Positions 16,634-25,098 of a stretch of 64,000 nucleotides of DNA are shown in pieces. The DNA comes from Paenibacillus sp. JDR-2 (lineage in GTDB: Bacteria; Bacillota; Bacilli; Paenibacillales; Paenibacillaceae). The DNA is taken from assembly GCF_000023585.1 (NCBI RefSeq), contig NC_012914.1, forward strand, positions 2,805,001 through 2,869,000. The letters run 5' to 3'. Position 1 is the stretch's first letter. Each line of letters begins with the position of its first letter. The notes beneath the pieces were generated by a model. It worked only from the letters and a program-made list of their open reading frames with translations. It ran no database searches and was not told the DNA's origin. The translations under genes and the position numbers were made by a program.

Positions 16634-17842
16634 ATGAAAGTACTCGTAATTAATGCAGGAAGCTCTTCGCTGAAATATCAGCTTTATAATATGGAGAATG
16701 AGACGGTGCTTGCGAGCGGGCGCGTAGAGAGAATCGGCATGGATTCCTCGATCGTGACCCACGAACCTCCAGGCAAGCCGGACGTGACGCAAGTGAGCGA
16801 GATTCTTGACCACATCACGGCGGTTAAAAAGGTTATCGACATGCTGACGCATCCCGAGCATGGCGTTGTTGCTTCAATGGGAGAGATCGATGCGGTTGGG
16901 CACCGGATCGTGCACGGCGGCGAAGTGTTTAAGAGCTCGGCGCTTGTAACGGCTGAAGCGAAACAGGAAATCAAAAAGCTGTTTGATCTTGCTCCGCTGC
17001 ATAATCCGGCACATATGATGGGCATCAATGCGGTAGAAACGAATATGCCTAATGTTCCGCAGGTGGTCGTATTCGATACGGCCTTCCATCAGACAATGCC
17101 TAATACTTCCTACCTGTATCCTATTCCGAGAGTGCTCTACCGCCGCCATAAAGTGCGTCGTTACGGCTTCCACGGAACATCGCATCAATATGTCAGCCAG
17201 AAGGCTGCCAAGTACCTGGGCAAGCCGCTGGAGTCGCTGAAGATGATCTCCTGCCATATCGGCAACGGTGCAAGCGCTACGGCCATTCTGGACGGCAAGT
17301 CGTTTGACACCAGCATGGGGATGACGCCGCTGGAAGGCTTGATGATGGGTACTCGCAGCGGTGACCTGGACCCGGCAATCGTGCCGTATGTTATGAACAA
17401 AGAAGAGCTGACGTTAAGCGAAGTGAATTCGATGCTGAATAAGCACAGCGGTATGCTTGCGATCTCCGGCATCAGCAGCGATATGCGCGAAATCGTAGAA
17501 GCAATGGACGAAGGCGATGCTAATGCGAAGCTGGCTTTCGATATGTATACGTACCGCGTGCGCAAATATATCGGGGCTTATGCAGCAGCGATGAATGGCG
17601 TTGACGTTATTCTGTTCACGGCTGGAGTTGGCGAGAATTCGAACGTTCTGCGCAAAGCGGTATGCGAAGGCATCTCGTTCCTGGGCGTTGAGCTGGATGA
17701 AGAACGCAACAACATCCGCAGCAAGGAAGTCCGCGAGATTTCGACGGATGCTTCCCGAGTAAAAGTGCTGGTTGTTCCTACGAATGAGGAACTGCTTATT
17801 GCCCGCGATACGTATGCGATTGTGAAAGGCGAGTCGAAATAA
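16634..17842 (+). CDS. ackA: Acetate kinase
   Basis: Reversible phosphorylation of acetate by ATP, the ATP-yielding step of overflow metabolism. At 402 residues it has family length. The ASKHA motifs are present: VINAGSSSLKYQLY at the N terminus, VGHRIVHGGE, FHGTSHQYV, HIGNGASATAI, MGTRSGDLDP and FTAGVGENS. The start codon follows the hbd stop with no gap, so the two are co-transcribed. No phosphotransacetylase gene is near. It would use the promoter upstream of hbd. Confidence 0.95.
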   Translation: MKVLVINAGSSSLKYQLYNMENETVLASGRVERIGMDSSIVTHEPPGKPDVTQVSEILDHITAVKKVIDMLTHPEHGVVASMGEIDAVGHRIVHGGEVFKSSALVTAEAKQEIKKLFDLAPLHNPAHMMGINAVETNMPNVPQVVVFDTAFHQTMPNTSYLYPIPRVLYRRHKVRRYGFHGTSHQYVSQKAAKYLGKPLESLKMISCHIGNGASATAILDGKSFDTSMGMTPLEGLMMGTRSGDLDPAIVPYVMNKEELTLSEVNSMLNKHSGMLAISGISSDMREIVEAMDEGDANAKLAFDMYTYRVRKYIGAYAAAMNGVDVILFTAGVGENSNVLRKAVCEGISFLGVELDEERNNIRSKEVREISTDASRVKVLVVPTNEELLIARDTYAIVKGESK

Positions 17843-17881
17843 AAGAATAGCAGTAGTTAAGGTAGCGGAGGGATCGGTTAC

Positions 17882-18562
17882 ATGAGCAATGAGGACATGT
17901 GGAAGGCCTATTCGCGGGGGATGGCGGCCGTAATGAGTGAAGGAGGCGTGCATGTATCCGCACTTCTTCTACGGTCTTACCGCCAATTGAATTTATCCGA
18001 TACGGAAGCGATGCTGATGCTGCAGCTGATGCTGTTCGGAGAGTCGGAAGGGATCGAATTCCCGACGATGGAGCAGTTGGCAGAACGTAGCGGCTCAACG
18101 ACCAGAACCATTGAGCAGACGATTGGCCGTCTGATGAAAGAAGGCTTCTTGACGATTGACGAGCGCATTGATCCGGCGACGGGAATTCAATCCGAGCAAT
18201 ATAATTGGAGCGGATGGCTGCTCAAGGCTGCCGAATGGGCGGCCGAAGAGAAGCGGGAGACACGGAGAGCGGAGCGCCGTACCGTTAAGCGGGCAACGGA
18301 TCCGGGCAACATTTTTTCGGTATTCGAGCAGGAGTTTGGACGTCTGTTATCGCCCATGGAATGCGAGACGATATCCGGATGGCTGGATCAGGACCGTTAC
18401 GCGGATGAACTCATCCGGTTTGCCTTGAAGGAAGCTGTCTTTGCAGGCAAGCTGAATTTCCGTTATATCGACCGGATTCTGATCGAGTGGGGCCGAAACC
18501 GGGTTACGAACGTGGATGAAGCAAGAGCTCATTCCCAGAAGTTCCGTGGACCACGCGGATAG
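17882..18562 (+). CDS. dnaD: DnaD-family primosome protein
   Basis: 226 residues. The N-terminal winged-helix oligomerisation domain is followed by a DnaB_2/DDBH2 domain at about 140-215 ending in RYIDRILIEWGRNRV, close to the YxxxILxxW signature of the family. It acts with DnaB and DnaI in loading the replicative helicase at oriC and restart sites. GGAGGG lies about nine bases before the ATG. In B. subtilis dnaD is next to nth; here nth lies 22 kb downstream. Confidence 0.9.
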   Translation: MSNEDMWKAYSRGMAAVMSEGGVHVSALLLRSYRQLNLSDTEAMLMLQLMLFGESEGIEFPTMEQLAERSGSTTRTIEQTIGRLMKEGFLTIDERIDPATGIQSEQYNWSGWLLKAAEWAAEEKRETRRAERRTVKRATDPGNIFSVFEQEFGRLLSPMECETISGWLDQDRYADELIRFALKEAVFAGKLNFRYIDRILIEWGRNRVTNVDEARAHSQKFRGPRG

Positions 18563-18583
18563 CACTTATATCGAATATTATAC

Positions 18584-18625
18584 AAAAGCCTTGTACTTCC
18601 CAAAGGGAGAGTACAAGGCTTTTTT
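18584..18625. terminator. Bidirectional terminator between dnaD and the AraC gene
   Basis: AAAAGCCTTGTACTTCCC pairs with GGGAGAGTACAAGGCTTTT around a three-base loop, with T runs on both strands. It serves convergent dnaD (+) and the AraC-type gene (-). Confidence 0.9.
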
Positions 18626-18632
18626 CATTCCG

Positions 18633-19490
18633 TCACCGCGAGAATTGCTTCCTGTACTTCAGTGGTGATGTGCCTGTGTATGCTCTAAAGCAGTTGGAGA
18701 AGTAAGGAGCATGGCGAAAGCCAGTCTTATCGGCGATAACCGCGATGGACCATTCGGTCTTTACGAGCAGCAGCTTTGCTTGCTCCAGCCGGTATTGGTG
18801 CAAATAGTCCATTGGGGAGCAATGATAGATTTCTTTCATGCACCTGACGATGTAATTGGGATGAAAATGAAGGGCTTCTGCCAGCGCCGCATTGGTCAGC
18901 TCCGATTGATAATGCTGCCGGATATAAGCTTCCGTCTTGCTTGCGAGCTTCATAGCCGGGGAATCCGTGCTGGCGCGGTCCCGCCGTTCCTCCAGCAAGC
19001 CCAGCAGCTCGATAAAGAGCTGGTGCTCCTGCCAGTAAACGCCTCTCTGATGCTCGCTTGCATAGGCTAACAGCTGACCGAGATGCCGTTCGGCAAGGGT
19101 GAATTCAGGCGGTGCCGCATACTGGGGAATCTGGATGAAATACGGATTTTCCCAGGCGTGACGCAAAGGCAGAGGAGGGGAAGGAGCATCCGACGTATGC
19201 TCCTTCCATTCCCCTTGGAAGTCAAAATGTATCCAATGAAACGACGTATCGCTATCGCAAGGCTTGGTCGAATAATGATAGCGGTCCGGCAGAAGCAGCA
19301 GCGCCTCCCCGGCTTTAACTTCCCACTGCTTGTCTTCTTCCCCGATATACAAGGTGCCTTGCGTTACCCACAGGAGATCGAACAAACCAAGGTTGCGGCG
19401 GTTAGGATGCTGTTCGCCAGGCTTGTAGACGGTCTGGCCGGTTGCGATGTAATAAGGAATAGGAGGAAGCTGCAGGGATACGTAAGTCAT
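18633..19490 (-). CDS. AraC-family transcriptional regulator
   Basis: 285 residues with an N-terminal cupin-like sensor (1-150, GEALLLLPDRYHYS) and a C-terminal pair of helix-turn-helix motifs at about 185-282 (LTNAALAEALHFHPNYIVRCMKE; SIAVIADKTGFRHAPYFSNCFR). The cupin half suggests a sugar effector. It is divergent from the GH127 arabinofuranosidase gene with 137 bp between starts, so it most likely activates that gene in response to an arabinose-containing ligand. This is inferred from context only. Confidence 0.88.
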   Translation of the reverse strand: MTYVSLQLPPIPYYIATGQTVYKPGEQHPNRRNLGLFDLLWVTQGTLYIGEEDKQWEVKAGEALLLLPDRYHYSTKPCDSDTSFHWIHFDFQGEWKEHTSDAPSPPLPLRHAWENPYFIQIPQYAAPPEFTLAERHLGQLLAYASEHQRGVYWQEHQLFIELLGLLEERRDRASTDSPAMKLASKTEAYIRQHYQSELTNAALAEALHFHPNYIVRCMKEIYHCSPMDYLHQYRLEQAKLLLVKTEWSIAVIADKTGFRHAPYFSNCFRAYTGTSPLKYRKQFSR

Positions 19491-19627
19491 GCGGTTGTCC
19501 CATCTCCCGTCAGTGTTATATTTTATAAAAAAGAAGGTCGTTTTAGTTGTAGTTTCCTTGTCTTTTCGAGAATAAACTAGAAATCAGCAATAATCAAATC
19601 TTTTATATTCGAGCAGGAGGAACATTC

Positions 19628-21607
19628 ATGGCGAAGCAACTTAACGGACAGCTGGGAAGCAGCAGGGTACATATTGAGGATGCTTTTTGGAACCGCTTTA
19701 CGGAACTGGTGCGAGAGACCGTTATTCCTTATCAATGGGAAGCGTTAAACGACAGGATCGCGGATGCGGAGCCAAGCTATGCCATTCGTAATTTCCGCGT
19801 CGCGGCAGGACTCGAGGAGCATCCTTACGGCGGCATGGTGTTCCAGGACAGCGATGTGGCGAAATGGCTGGAGGCAGTTGGTTATTCCTTGGCGAATCAT
19901 CCCGATGCCGAGCTGGAGCGCACCGCTGATGAAGTAATCGATCTTATCGCGATGGCGCAGCATGAGAACGGCTATTTAAATACGTATTTCACGATAAAAG
20001 ATCCGGGCAAGCAGTGGACCAATCTGTATGAGGCTCATGAGCTGTATTGTGCGGGCCATATGATGGAAGCGGCGGTTGCCTATTATGACGCTACGGGAAA
20101 ACGCAAGCTGCTGGACGTCATGAGCCGATTCGCCGATCATATCGATGAGGTCTTTGGCACGGAGGAAGGCAAGTTAAGAGGCTATGACGGCCATCAGGAG
20201 ATTGAGCTTGCATTGGTGAAACTCCAACAGGCGACTGGGGAAGAGCGTTATTTGAAGCTGGCCCAGTTCTTTATTGACGAACGCGGGGCGGAACCGAATT
20301 TCCTGGTGGAAGAAGGGAAGCAGCGGGATGGCTATAGTTTATGGGCCGGAGGCAAACGTCCTATTCCGACCGTGCAGCAATTAGCGTATAACCAAGCGCA
20401 TACGCCGGTCCGCGAGCAGGAAGCGGCGGTTGGCCACTCGGTCCGCGCCGTGTACATGTATACCGCGATGGCGGATTTGGCCAGATTAACGGGGGATAAG
20501 CAGCTTCTCGAAGCATGTGAGCGGTTATGGAACAACATGACCAGAAAACAAATGTATATTACCGGCGGCATCGGTTCTACGCATCATGGCGAGGCATTCT
20601 CCTTTGACTATGATCTGCCGAACGATACGGTATACGCGGAGACCTGTGCCTCGATCGGCCTGATTTTCTTTGCTCAGCGTATGCTGAAGCTGGAAGCAAA
20701 AAGCGAATATGCCGATGTTCTGGAGCGGGCGTTATATAACAACGTGGTAGGCAGCATGTCGCAGGACGGCAAGCATTACTTCTACGTCAATCCGCTTGAA
20801 GTATGGCCTCAAGCCTCCGAGAAAAATCCGGGCCGCCATCATGTGAAGGCCGAGCGTCAGAAATGGTTTGGCTGCTCCTGCTGCCCTCCCAATGTGGCGC
20901 GTCTGCTAAGCTCCCTGAACGATTATATTTACACGGTATCTGCCGCGAACAACACTATTTACACCCATCTGTTTATTGGCAGTGTTGCCCGATTCGAACT
21001 TGCTGCAGGCTCCGTTTCTTTGAAGCAGCAGTCGCAGCTGCCATGGAAGGGATATACCCGATTCGAGTTTGACGATGTTCCGGGTGCCGCATTTACTTTT
21101 GCTCTTCGGATTCCATCCTGGAGCAGAGGGAAGGCCGTACTGAATATTAATGGCCAGGCTGCGGAATATACGGAAGAGAACGGGTACGCACTCGTTAACC
21201 GCAATTGGCAGCAGGGAGACGTTGCGGAATGGGAACCGGCACTTGAAGCTCAATTGACGGCTGCCCACCCGCAAATCCGCGCAAATGCCGGCAAGGTAGC
21301 CATTGAGCGCGGGCCGCTCGTTTATTGCTTGGAGGAAACGGATAACGGAAGCCCGCTTGCTGCGGTGTCGCTCGTTACAAACGGGGAGCTTCATTTCCGC
21401 TTTGATGATCAATTGTTGGGCGGAGCGGTCGTCATAGAAGCCGAGGGGCAGCTGGATGAACAGGATTCCTGGCAGGAGAATACGCCGTATCGTCCGTATA
21501 CGCAGCAACAAGCTTCGAAGCAAGTTCGGCTGACGGCCGTCCCGTATTATCTATGGGGCAACCGCGAGAAAGGCGAGATGACCGTCTGGGTAAGGGCTTT
21601 GGGATAG
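19628..21607 (+). CDS. GH127 beta-L-arabinofuranosidase
   Basis: 659 residues, the length of Bifidobacterium longum HypBA1, which releases L-arabinose from beta-1,2-arabinofuranosides of hydroxyproline-rich plant glycoproteins. The unusual zinc-thiolate active site is intact: Glu322, Glu338 and Cys340 (ETC) and the pair Cys418-Cys419 in GCSCCPPN, where one Cys is the nucleophile. There is no signal peptide, so it acts on imported oligosaccharides. GCAGGAGGAAC precedes the ATG. No transporter gene is adjacent. Regulation is probably by the divergent AraC-type protein. Confidence 0.92.
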   Translation: MAKQLNGQLGSSRVHIEDAFWNRFTELVRETVIPYQWEALNDRIADAEPSYAIRNFRVAAGLEEHPYGGMVFQDSDVAKWLEAVGYSLANHPDAELERTADEVIDLIAMAQHENGYLNTYFTIKDPGKQWTNLYEAHELYCAGHMMEAAVAYYDATGKRKLLDVMSRFADHIDEVFGTEEGKLRGYDGHQEIELALVKLQQATGEERYLKLAQFFIDERGAEPNFLVEEGKQRDGYSLWAGGKRPIPTVQQLAYNQAHTPVREQEAAVGHSVRAVYMYTAMADLARLTGDKQLLEACERLWNNMTRKQMYITGGIGSTHHGEAFSFDYDLPNDTVYAETCASIGLIFFAQRMLKLEAKSEYADVLERALYNNVVGSMSQDGKHYFYVNPLEVWPQASEKNPGRHHVKAERQKWFGCSCCPPNVARLLSSLNDYIYTVSAANNTIYTHLFIGSVARFELAAGSVSLKQQSQLPWKGYTRFEFDDVPGAAFTFALRIPSWSRGKAVLNINGQAAEYTEENGYALVNRNWQQGDVAEWEPALEAQLTAAHPQIRANAGKVAIERGPLVYCLEETDNGSPLAAVSLVTNGELHFRFDDQLLGGAVVIEAEGQLDEQDSWQENTPYRPYTQQQASKQVRLTAVPYYLWGNREKGEMTVWVRALG

Positions 21608-21615
21608 GAAGCGGG

Positions 21616-21647
21616 AGCATACGATTCGTCGTATGCTTTCTTTTTTT
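21616..21647 (+). terminator. Intrinsic terminator after the GH127 gene
   Basis: A nine-bp perfect stem AGCATACGA/TCGTATGCT with a TTCG tetraloop, then TTCTTTTTTT. Confidence 0.92.
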
Positions 21648-21718
21648 ATATGGGAAATAACTGGATGTTAATGTTATGATAGGAGGGAGCTTTATTATCG
21701 TTCAGGAGGGATTATATT

Positions 21719-22519
21719 TTGAAGAGCAATCACGAAATCGATTATTACATTCATGGCGACGATATGCAATTTGTAGAGATTGAGCTGGATCCTGCCGAGA
21801 CGGTTATTGCCGAGGCGGGAAGCCTTATGATGATGGATGACGACATACATATGGAAGCGATTTTCGGCGATGGAAGCGCACAGTCCTCCGGCGGTCTTAT
21901 GGGTAAGCTGATGAGCGCGGGCAAACGGATTTTGACGGGCGAGAGCTTGTTTATGACAGCTTTTACGAATGAAGGCATGGGTAAGAAGAAAGCCAGCTTT
22001 GCAGCACCGTATCCGGGCAAAATCATCCCGATTGACCTGCATGCCGCAGGCGGTAAAATGATTTGCCAGAAGGACGCCTTCCTTGCAGCCGCAAAAGGCG
22101 TGTCGGTGGGCATCGAGTTCCAGCGCAAGATCGGAACGGGCTTCTTTGGCGGCGAGGGCTTTATTATGCAAAAGCTTGAAGGCGACGGTCTTGCTTTTAT
22201 GCATGCGGGCGGTACGATTATCCGCAAAGACCTGAACCCGGGAGAGAAGCTTCGTGTCGATACGGGCTGCCTCGTGGCTTTCACGCCAAGCGTGCATTAC
22301 AGCATTGAAATGGTAAAAGGGGTTAAAACCTTCCTCTTTGGCGGAGAAGGTCTATTTTTCGCAACGCTGGAAGGACCAGGCACCGTTTACATTCAATCGC
22401 TGCCGTTCAGCAGGCTGGCGAGCCGCGTATTCGCAGCAGCGCCTCGCGGATTCGGCACGGGAGGCAAGGATGAAGGAAGCGCGGCAGGCTCTATCTTCAA
22501 TATGCTGAAGGGCGACTAG
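21719..22519 (+). CDS. AIM24 / TIGR00266-family protein
   Basis: 266 residues, glycine-rich beta-strand protein of the Aim24 family of unknown biochemical role ([86 protein letters not shown]). It has no membrane helix or signal peptide. Translation probably begins at TTG 21719, eight bases after AGGAGGG (21704-21710); there is no in-frame ATG near. It is flanked by terminators on both sides, so it is monocistronic. Confidence 0.85.
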   Translation: MKSNHEIDYYIHGDDMQFVEIELDPAETVIAEAGSLMMMDDDIHMEAIFGDGSAQSSGGLMGKLMSAGKRILTGESLFMTAFTNEGMGKKKASFAAPYPGKIIPIDLHAAGGKMICQKDAFLAAAKGVSVGIEFQRKIGTGFFGGEGFIMQKLEGDGLAFMHAGGTIIRKDLNPGEKLRVDTGCLVAFTPSVHYSIEMVKGVKTFLFGGEGLFFATLEGPGTVYIQSLPFSRLASRVFAAAPRGFGTGGKDEGSAAGSIFNMLKGD

Positions 22520-22535
22520 CAGCCTATTCAACTAT

Positions 22536-22564
22536 ACTCCGTCCCGGTGGGATGGAGTTTTTTT
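22536..22564 (+). terminator. Intrinsic terminator after the AIM24-type gene
   Basis: Ten base pairs (ACTCCGTCCC/GGGATGGAGT, one G-T) with a three-base loop and seven T residues. The dinB-like Shine-Dalgarno starts four bases later. Confidence 0.85.
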
Positions 22565-22580
22565 GGCGGAGGTAATTGAC

Positions 22581-23054
22581 ATGACCTATGAATTTAATCG
22601 AGTGTGGTTAACCAAAAAGTTCGAAGAGATGCAGAAGCGAGTTTTGAAAGCGCTTAATCAGTTGGATGATGGGCAGGTCAATTGGAGTCCGGGACCAAAC
22701 AGCCACTCTATTTCGACTTTAATCAGGCATATGGAAGGCAATATTTTGGAACGGGTTAATAAAGGGATTCTCTGCCAGAATAGGATAAGAGACAGGGAGG
22801 CGGAGTTAAAACCGGCTTTCGTAACAAAGGATGAGCTGTCCAGGAGCATACAGGAACGCCTCCAATTTGTGATAGATACCATTCCCTCCTTATCGGATGA
22901 GCAGCTGGAACAGAAGCAACTGGTCCGCGGCAAGGAACGCAGCAATCTGGATATGCTGCACCAATGCGCGGCGCATTACTCGGAGCATATGGGCCAGATA
23001 TTTTATATCGCCAAGCAATTATTGAAGGATGAATATCAATCGACTTCGATTTAA
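22581..23054 (+). CDS. DinB-like / DUF1572 four-helix protein
   Basis: 157 residues, all-helical DinB/YfiT superfamily fold. The likely metal histidines are in STLIRHMEGN (first) and HQCAAHYSEHMGQ (the C-terminal H-x3-H). Members act as thiol-dependent transferases or are uncharacterised; bacillithiol is a plausible cofactor in this lineage, but that is inference. GGAGGT (22568-22573) lies seven bases before ATG 22581; an in-frame TTG at 22563 sits inside the upstream terminator and is rejected. Confidence 0.8.
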   Translation: MTYEFNRVWLTKKFEEMQKRVLKALNQLDDGQVNWSPGPNSHSISTLIRHMEGNILERVNKGILCQNRIRDREAELKPAFVTKDELSRSIQERLQFVIDTIPSLSDEQLEQKQLVRGKERSNLDMLHQCAAHYSEHMGQIFYIAKQLLKDEYQSTSI

Positions 23055-23073
23055 AAAACTCTCTATAGCCGCA

Positions 23074-23102
23074 TAGACAATTCCTTTAAGATTTGCTAAA
23101 CT
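23074..23102 (+). promoter_or_regulatory. Candidate promoter for pyrE-like gene
   Basis: TAGACA (23074-23079), 17 bases, TAAACT (23097-23102). The gene is preceded by AAGAAGGGGA. Confidence 0.4.
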
Positions 23103-23156
23103 GTCAAACGGCGTATGTTTAGGGTAATTAACTTTTAAGGAAGAAGGGGACTGTAG

Positions 23157-23693
23157 ATGAACAAAACAGAGCTTGCAAGAGAAATTATGCAAACGTCACG
23201 ACTGACGGGAGAATTCAAGCTTCGCTCAGGTAAAACCTCGAATCATTACTTCGATAAATACTTGTTCGAATCCAATCCCGCGATTCTAGCTGCGATCGCA
23301 GAACAGCTTGCACCCCTTGTTCCTGAAGGAACGGAAGTTTTAGCCGGACTTGAAATGGGCGGTATTCCGATTGCCACCGCGCTTTCCCTCAAAACGGGCA
23401 TTCCGGTCGTATTTGTCCGCAAGAGAGCGAAGGAATACGGAACAAGCAAATTGGCCGAAGGAATCGATATTACGGGCAAGAAGGTCTGCATTATCGAGGA
23501 TGTCATTACAACGGGCGGACAGGTGCTCTTAAGCGCGGCAGACCTTTTGAACCACGATGCGGAGCTGAAAGAGGTGCTTTGCGTCATCGAGAATGAAAAG
23601 GCTGGCAGAGCCAATCTTGAAGAAGCGGAATTCGAAGTTCGCTCCTTGTACAAGATGGAAGAATTACTGGCCGCAGTTGAAGAGAGCGTGTAA
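23157..23693 (+). CDS. pyrE: Orotate phosphoribosyltransferase-type enzyme
   Basis: 178-residue type I phosphoribosyltransferase, predicted to convert orotate and PRPP to OMP. The PRPP loop is VCIIEDVITTGGQ (110-122, with Glu114-Asp115), the pyrophosphate loop GLEMGGIPIA, and the catalytic loop RKRAKEYGTSKLAEG (88-102). It is a short form like archaeal OPRTs. It stands alone between two terminators rather than in a pyr operon, so either pyrimidine genes are dispersed or this is a salvage or specialised paralogue. Confidence 0.82.
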   Translation: MNKTELAREIMQTSRLTGEFKLRSGKTSNHYFDKYLFESNPAILAAIAEQLAPLVPEGTEVLAGLEMGGIPIATALSLKTGIPVVFVRKRAKEYGTSKLAEGIDITGKKVCIIEDVITTGGQVLLSAADLLNHDAELKEVLCVIENEKAGRANLEEAEFEVRSLYKMEELLAAVEESV

Positions 23694-23729
23694 GAAAACC
23701 CGTCATTTATTCTTTCTATAGTGGTAAAT

Positions 23730-23774
23730 AAAAAGCTGGTCAATCTCGTAACAAACGAGTTGACCAGCTTTTTC
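23730..23774. terminator. Bidirectional terminator between pyrE-like gene and mtnB
   Basis: Long stem: GCTGGTCAA plus CTCGT pairs with ACGAG plus TTGACCAGC around AACAA, flanked by A and T runs. It terminates both convergent units. Confidence 0.93.
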
Positions 23775-23777
23775 GAT

Positions 23778-24428
23778 TCATTTGCGGCCGTTCAGCATTT
23801 CCCAGCGGTACACGTATTCGAACAGGAACTCAAACGCTTCGATATGGCGCTTCGCTTCGAAGGCGTTCGCCCCCCATGCGTAAATGCCGTGCTTGCGGAG
23901 AATAATGCCCGGAATACGCTTGTCGATCCGCTCCGTCACTTCCGGTACGATGCGAGGAATTTCAGCGAAGTTGGAGACGATCGGAATGTCGATATGCGCT
24001 TCCTCATCCCAGATGTTCAGGCCTTTGATCAGCTCTACCCCATCCACAGGCACAGCTTTGCGCTCCCAGAACCATTCGGACATAACGGCGCTGTATACGG
24101 AGTGAACGTGGAAAATAGCGCCTGCACCCGTTAAACGGTAGATTTCGTTGTGAATAAGCGTTTCTGCGGAAGGCTTCAGATTAGTCGCCTCGCAAGCTTG
24201 GCCGTTTTTGTCGACGAACAGGTAATCTTCCGGCGTATGTACCGTTTTGTCCTTGCCGCTTGCCGTAATGGCGAAGTAGAATTCGTCAGGGTTGAAATCC
24301 CCTACGCGAACCGAGAGATTGCCGCTTGTTCCGGCAAACCAGCCGCGGGAGGCGAATAGTTCTTTAACGCTGCGCAACTCGGCGAGCGCCTGCTGCTTTT
24401 GTTCCAGCTTAATATCGGTAAAAGCCAT
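23778..24428 (-). CDS. mtnB: Methylthioribulose-1-phosphate dehydratase MtnB
   Basis: 216-residue class II aldolase-fold zinc enzyme that dehydrates 5-methylthioribulose-1-phosphate in methionine salvage. Motifs: GTSGNLSVR near the N terminus, the metal-binding IFHVHSVYS, and ILRKHGIYAWG. It is the last gene of the minus-strand proBAC-mtnWXB run: its ATG is one base after the mtnX stop, and AAAGGAT inside mtnX serves as ribosome-binding site. Confidence 0.93.
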   Translation of the reverse strand: MAFTDIKLEQKQQALAELRSVKELFASRGWFAGTSGNLSVRVGDFNPDEFYFAITASGKDKTVHTPEDYLFVDKNGQACEATNLKPSAETLIHNEIYRLTGAGAIFHVHSVYSAVMSEWFWERKAVPVDGVELIKGLNIWDEEAHIDIPIVSNFAEIPRIVPEVTERIDKRIPGIILRKHGIYAWGANAFEAKRHIEAFEFLFEYVYRWEMLNGRK

Positions 24429-24429
24429 A

Positions 24430-25098
24430 TTATACGATCCTTTCTTTCTTCAGCTCATGCACAATGTCATGGAAGGTAGTAAATTCGGTATGCGGAAGGC
24501 CAAGCTCCTTGCATTTAACAGTCAAATGATGGCGGGAAAAGACTGTATCGGCCAGCTTGGCGCCTTCAAAGTCGGTTACGCTGTCGCCGATAATAATCCG
24601 TTCGTACACGCTTGCCGGGAAACGGCGCATGATCGTTGTTTTGCACATGCCGCAGTCATTGGAGCAATGCTCATCGCATGGATGAGGCCATGTAATTTCG
24701 ATCTGCTCGCCGTTGAAGTCGCTGCCGTTGCAGTAGATATGATCCTCTGGAATACCGAAACGGGCAAGCACCGGGTACACAAAGAAGTCGATGCCGCCGC
24801 TTGTCACGTAGAATTCGATCTGCTCGTCCTTGCAGTATTGGAGCAGTTCGGCAAAGCCGTCACGGATTTGCACGTTGTTGATGCCATACTCCACAACCTC
24901 TTTCTGAATGGAAGTCGGAAGGAGGCGGAACATCTGGCCAACGCCGTCGCGGATCGATATTTTCTGGGATAGAACCGCATTTGCAATGTCTTCCCATCCC
25001 GGCGGGTTGAAATGCTTGATAATAGCTACAATGTTATCGTTGACGGTGATGGTTCCGTCAAAGTCGCAGAAGATGACGCGTTTCTTAGCTGTTGTCAT
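24430..25098 (-). CDS. mtnX: 2-hydroxy-3-keto-5-methylthiopentenyl-1-phosphate phosphatase MtnX
   Basis: 222-residue HAD phosphatase in methionine salvage. The nucleophile motif is FCDFDGTIT (Asp12, Asp14); the third motif IIIGDSVTDFEGAKLAD carries the metal-binding Asp. The Cys-rich insert PHPCDEHCSNDCGMCK is typical of MtnX. Its start overlaps the mtnW stop by four bases (ATGA), so the two are coupled. In Firmicutes MtnW plus MtnX replace the fused MtnC enolase-phosphatase. Confidence 0.93.
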   Translation of the reverse strand: MTTAKKRVIFCDFDGTITVNDNIVAIIKHFNPPGWEDIANAVLSQKISIRDGVGQMFRLLPTSIQKEVVEYGINNVQIRDGFAELLQYCKDEQIEFYVTSGGIDFFVYPVLARFGIPEDHIYCNGSDFNGEQIEITWPHPCDEHCSNDCGMCKTTIMRRFPASVYERIIIGDSVTDFEGAKLADTVFSRHHLTVKCKELGLPHTEFTTFHDIVHELKKERIV

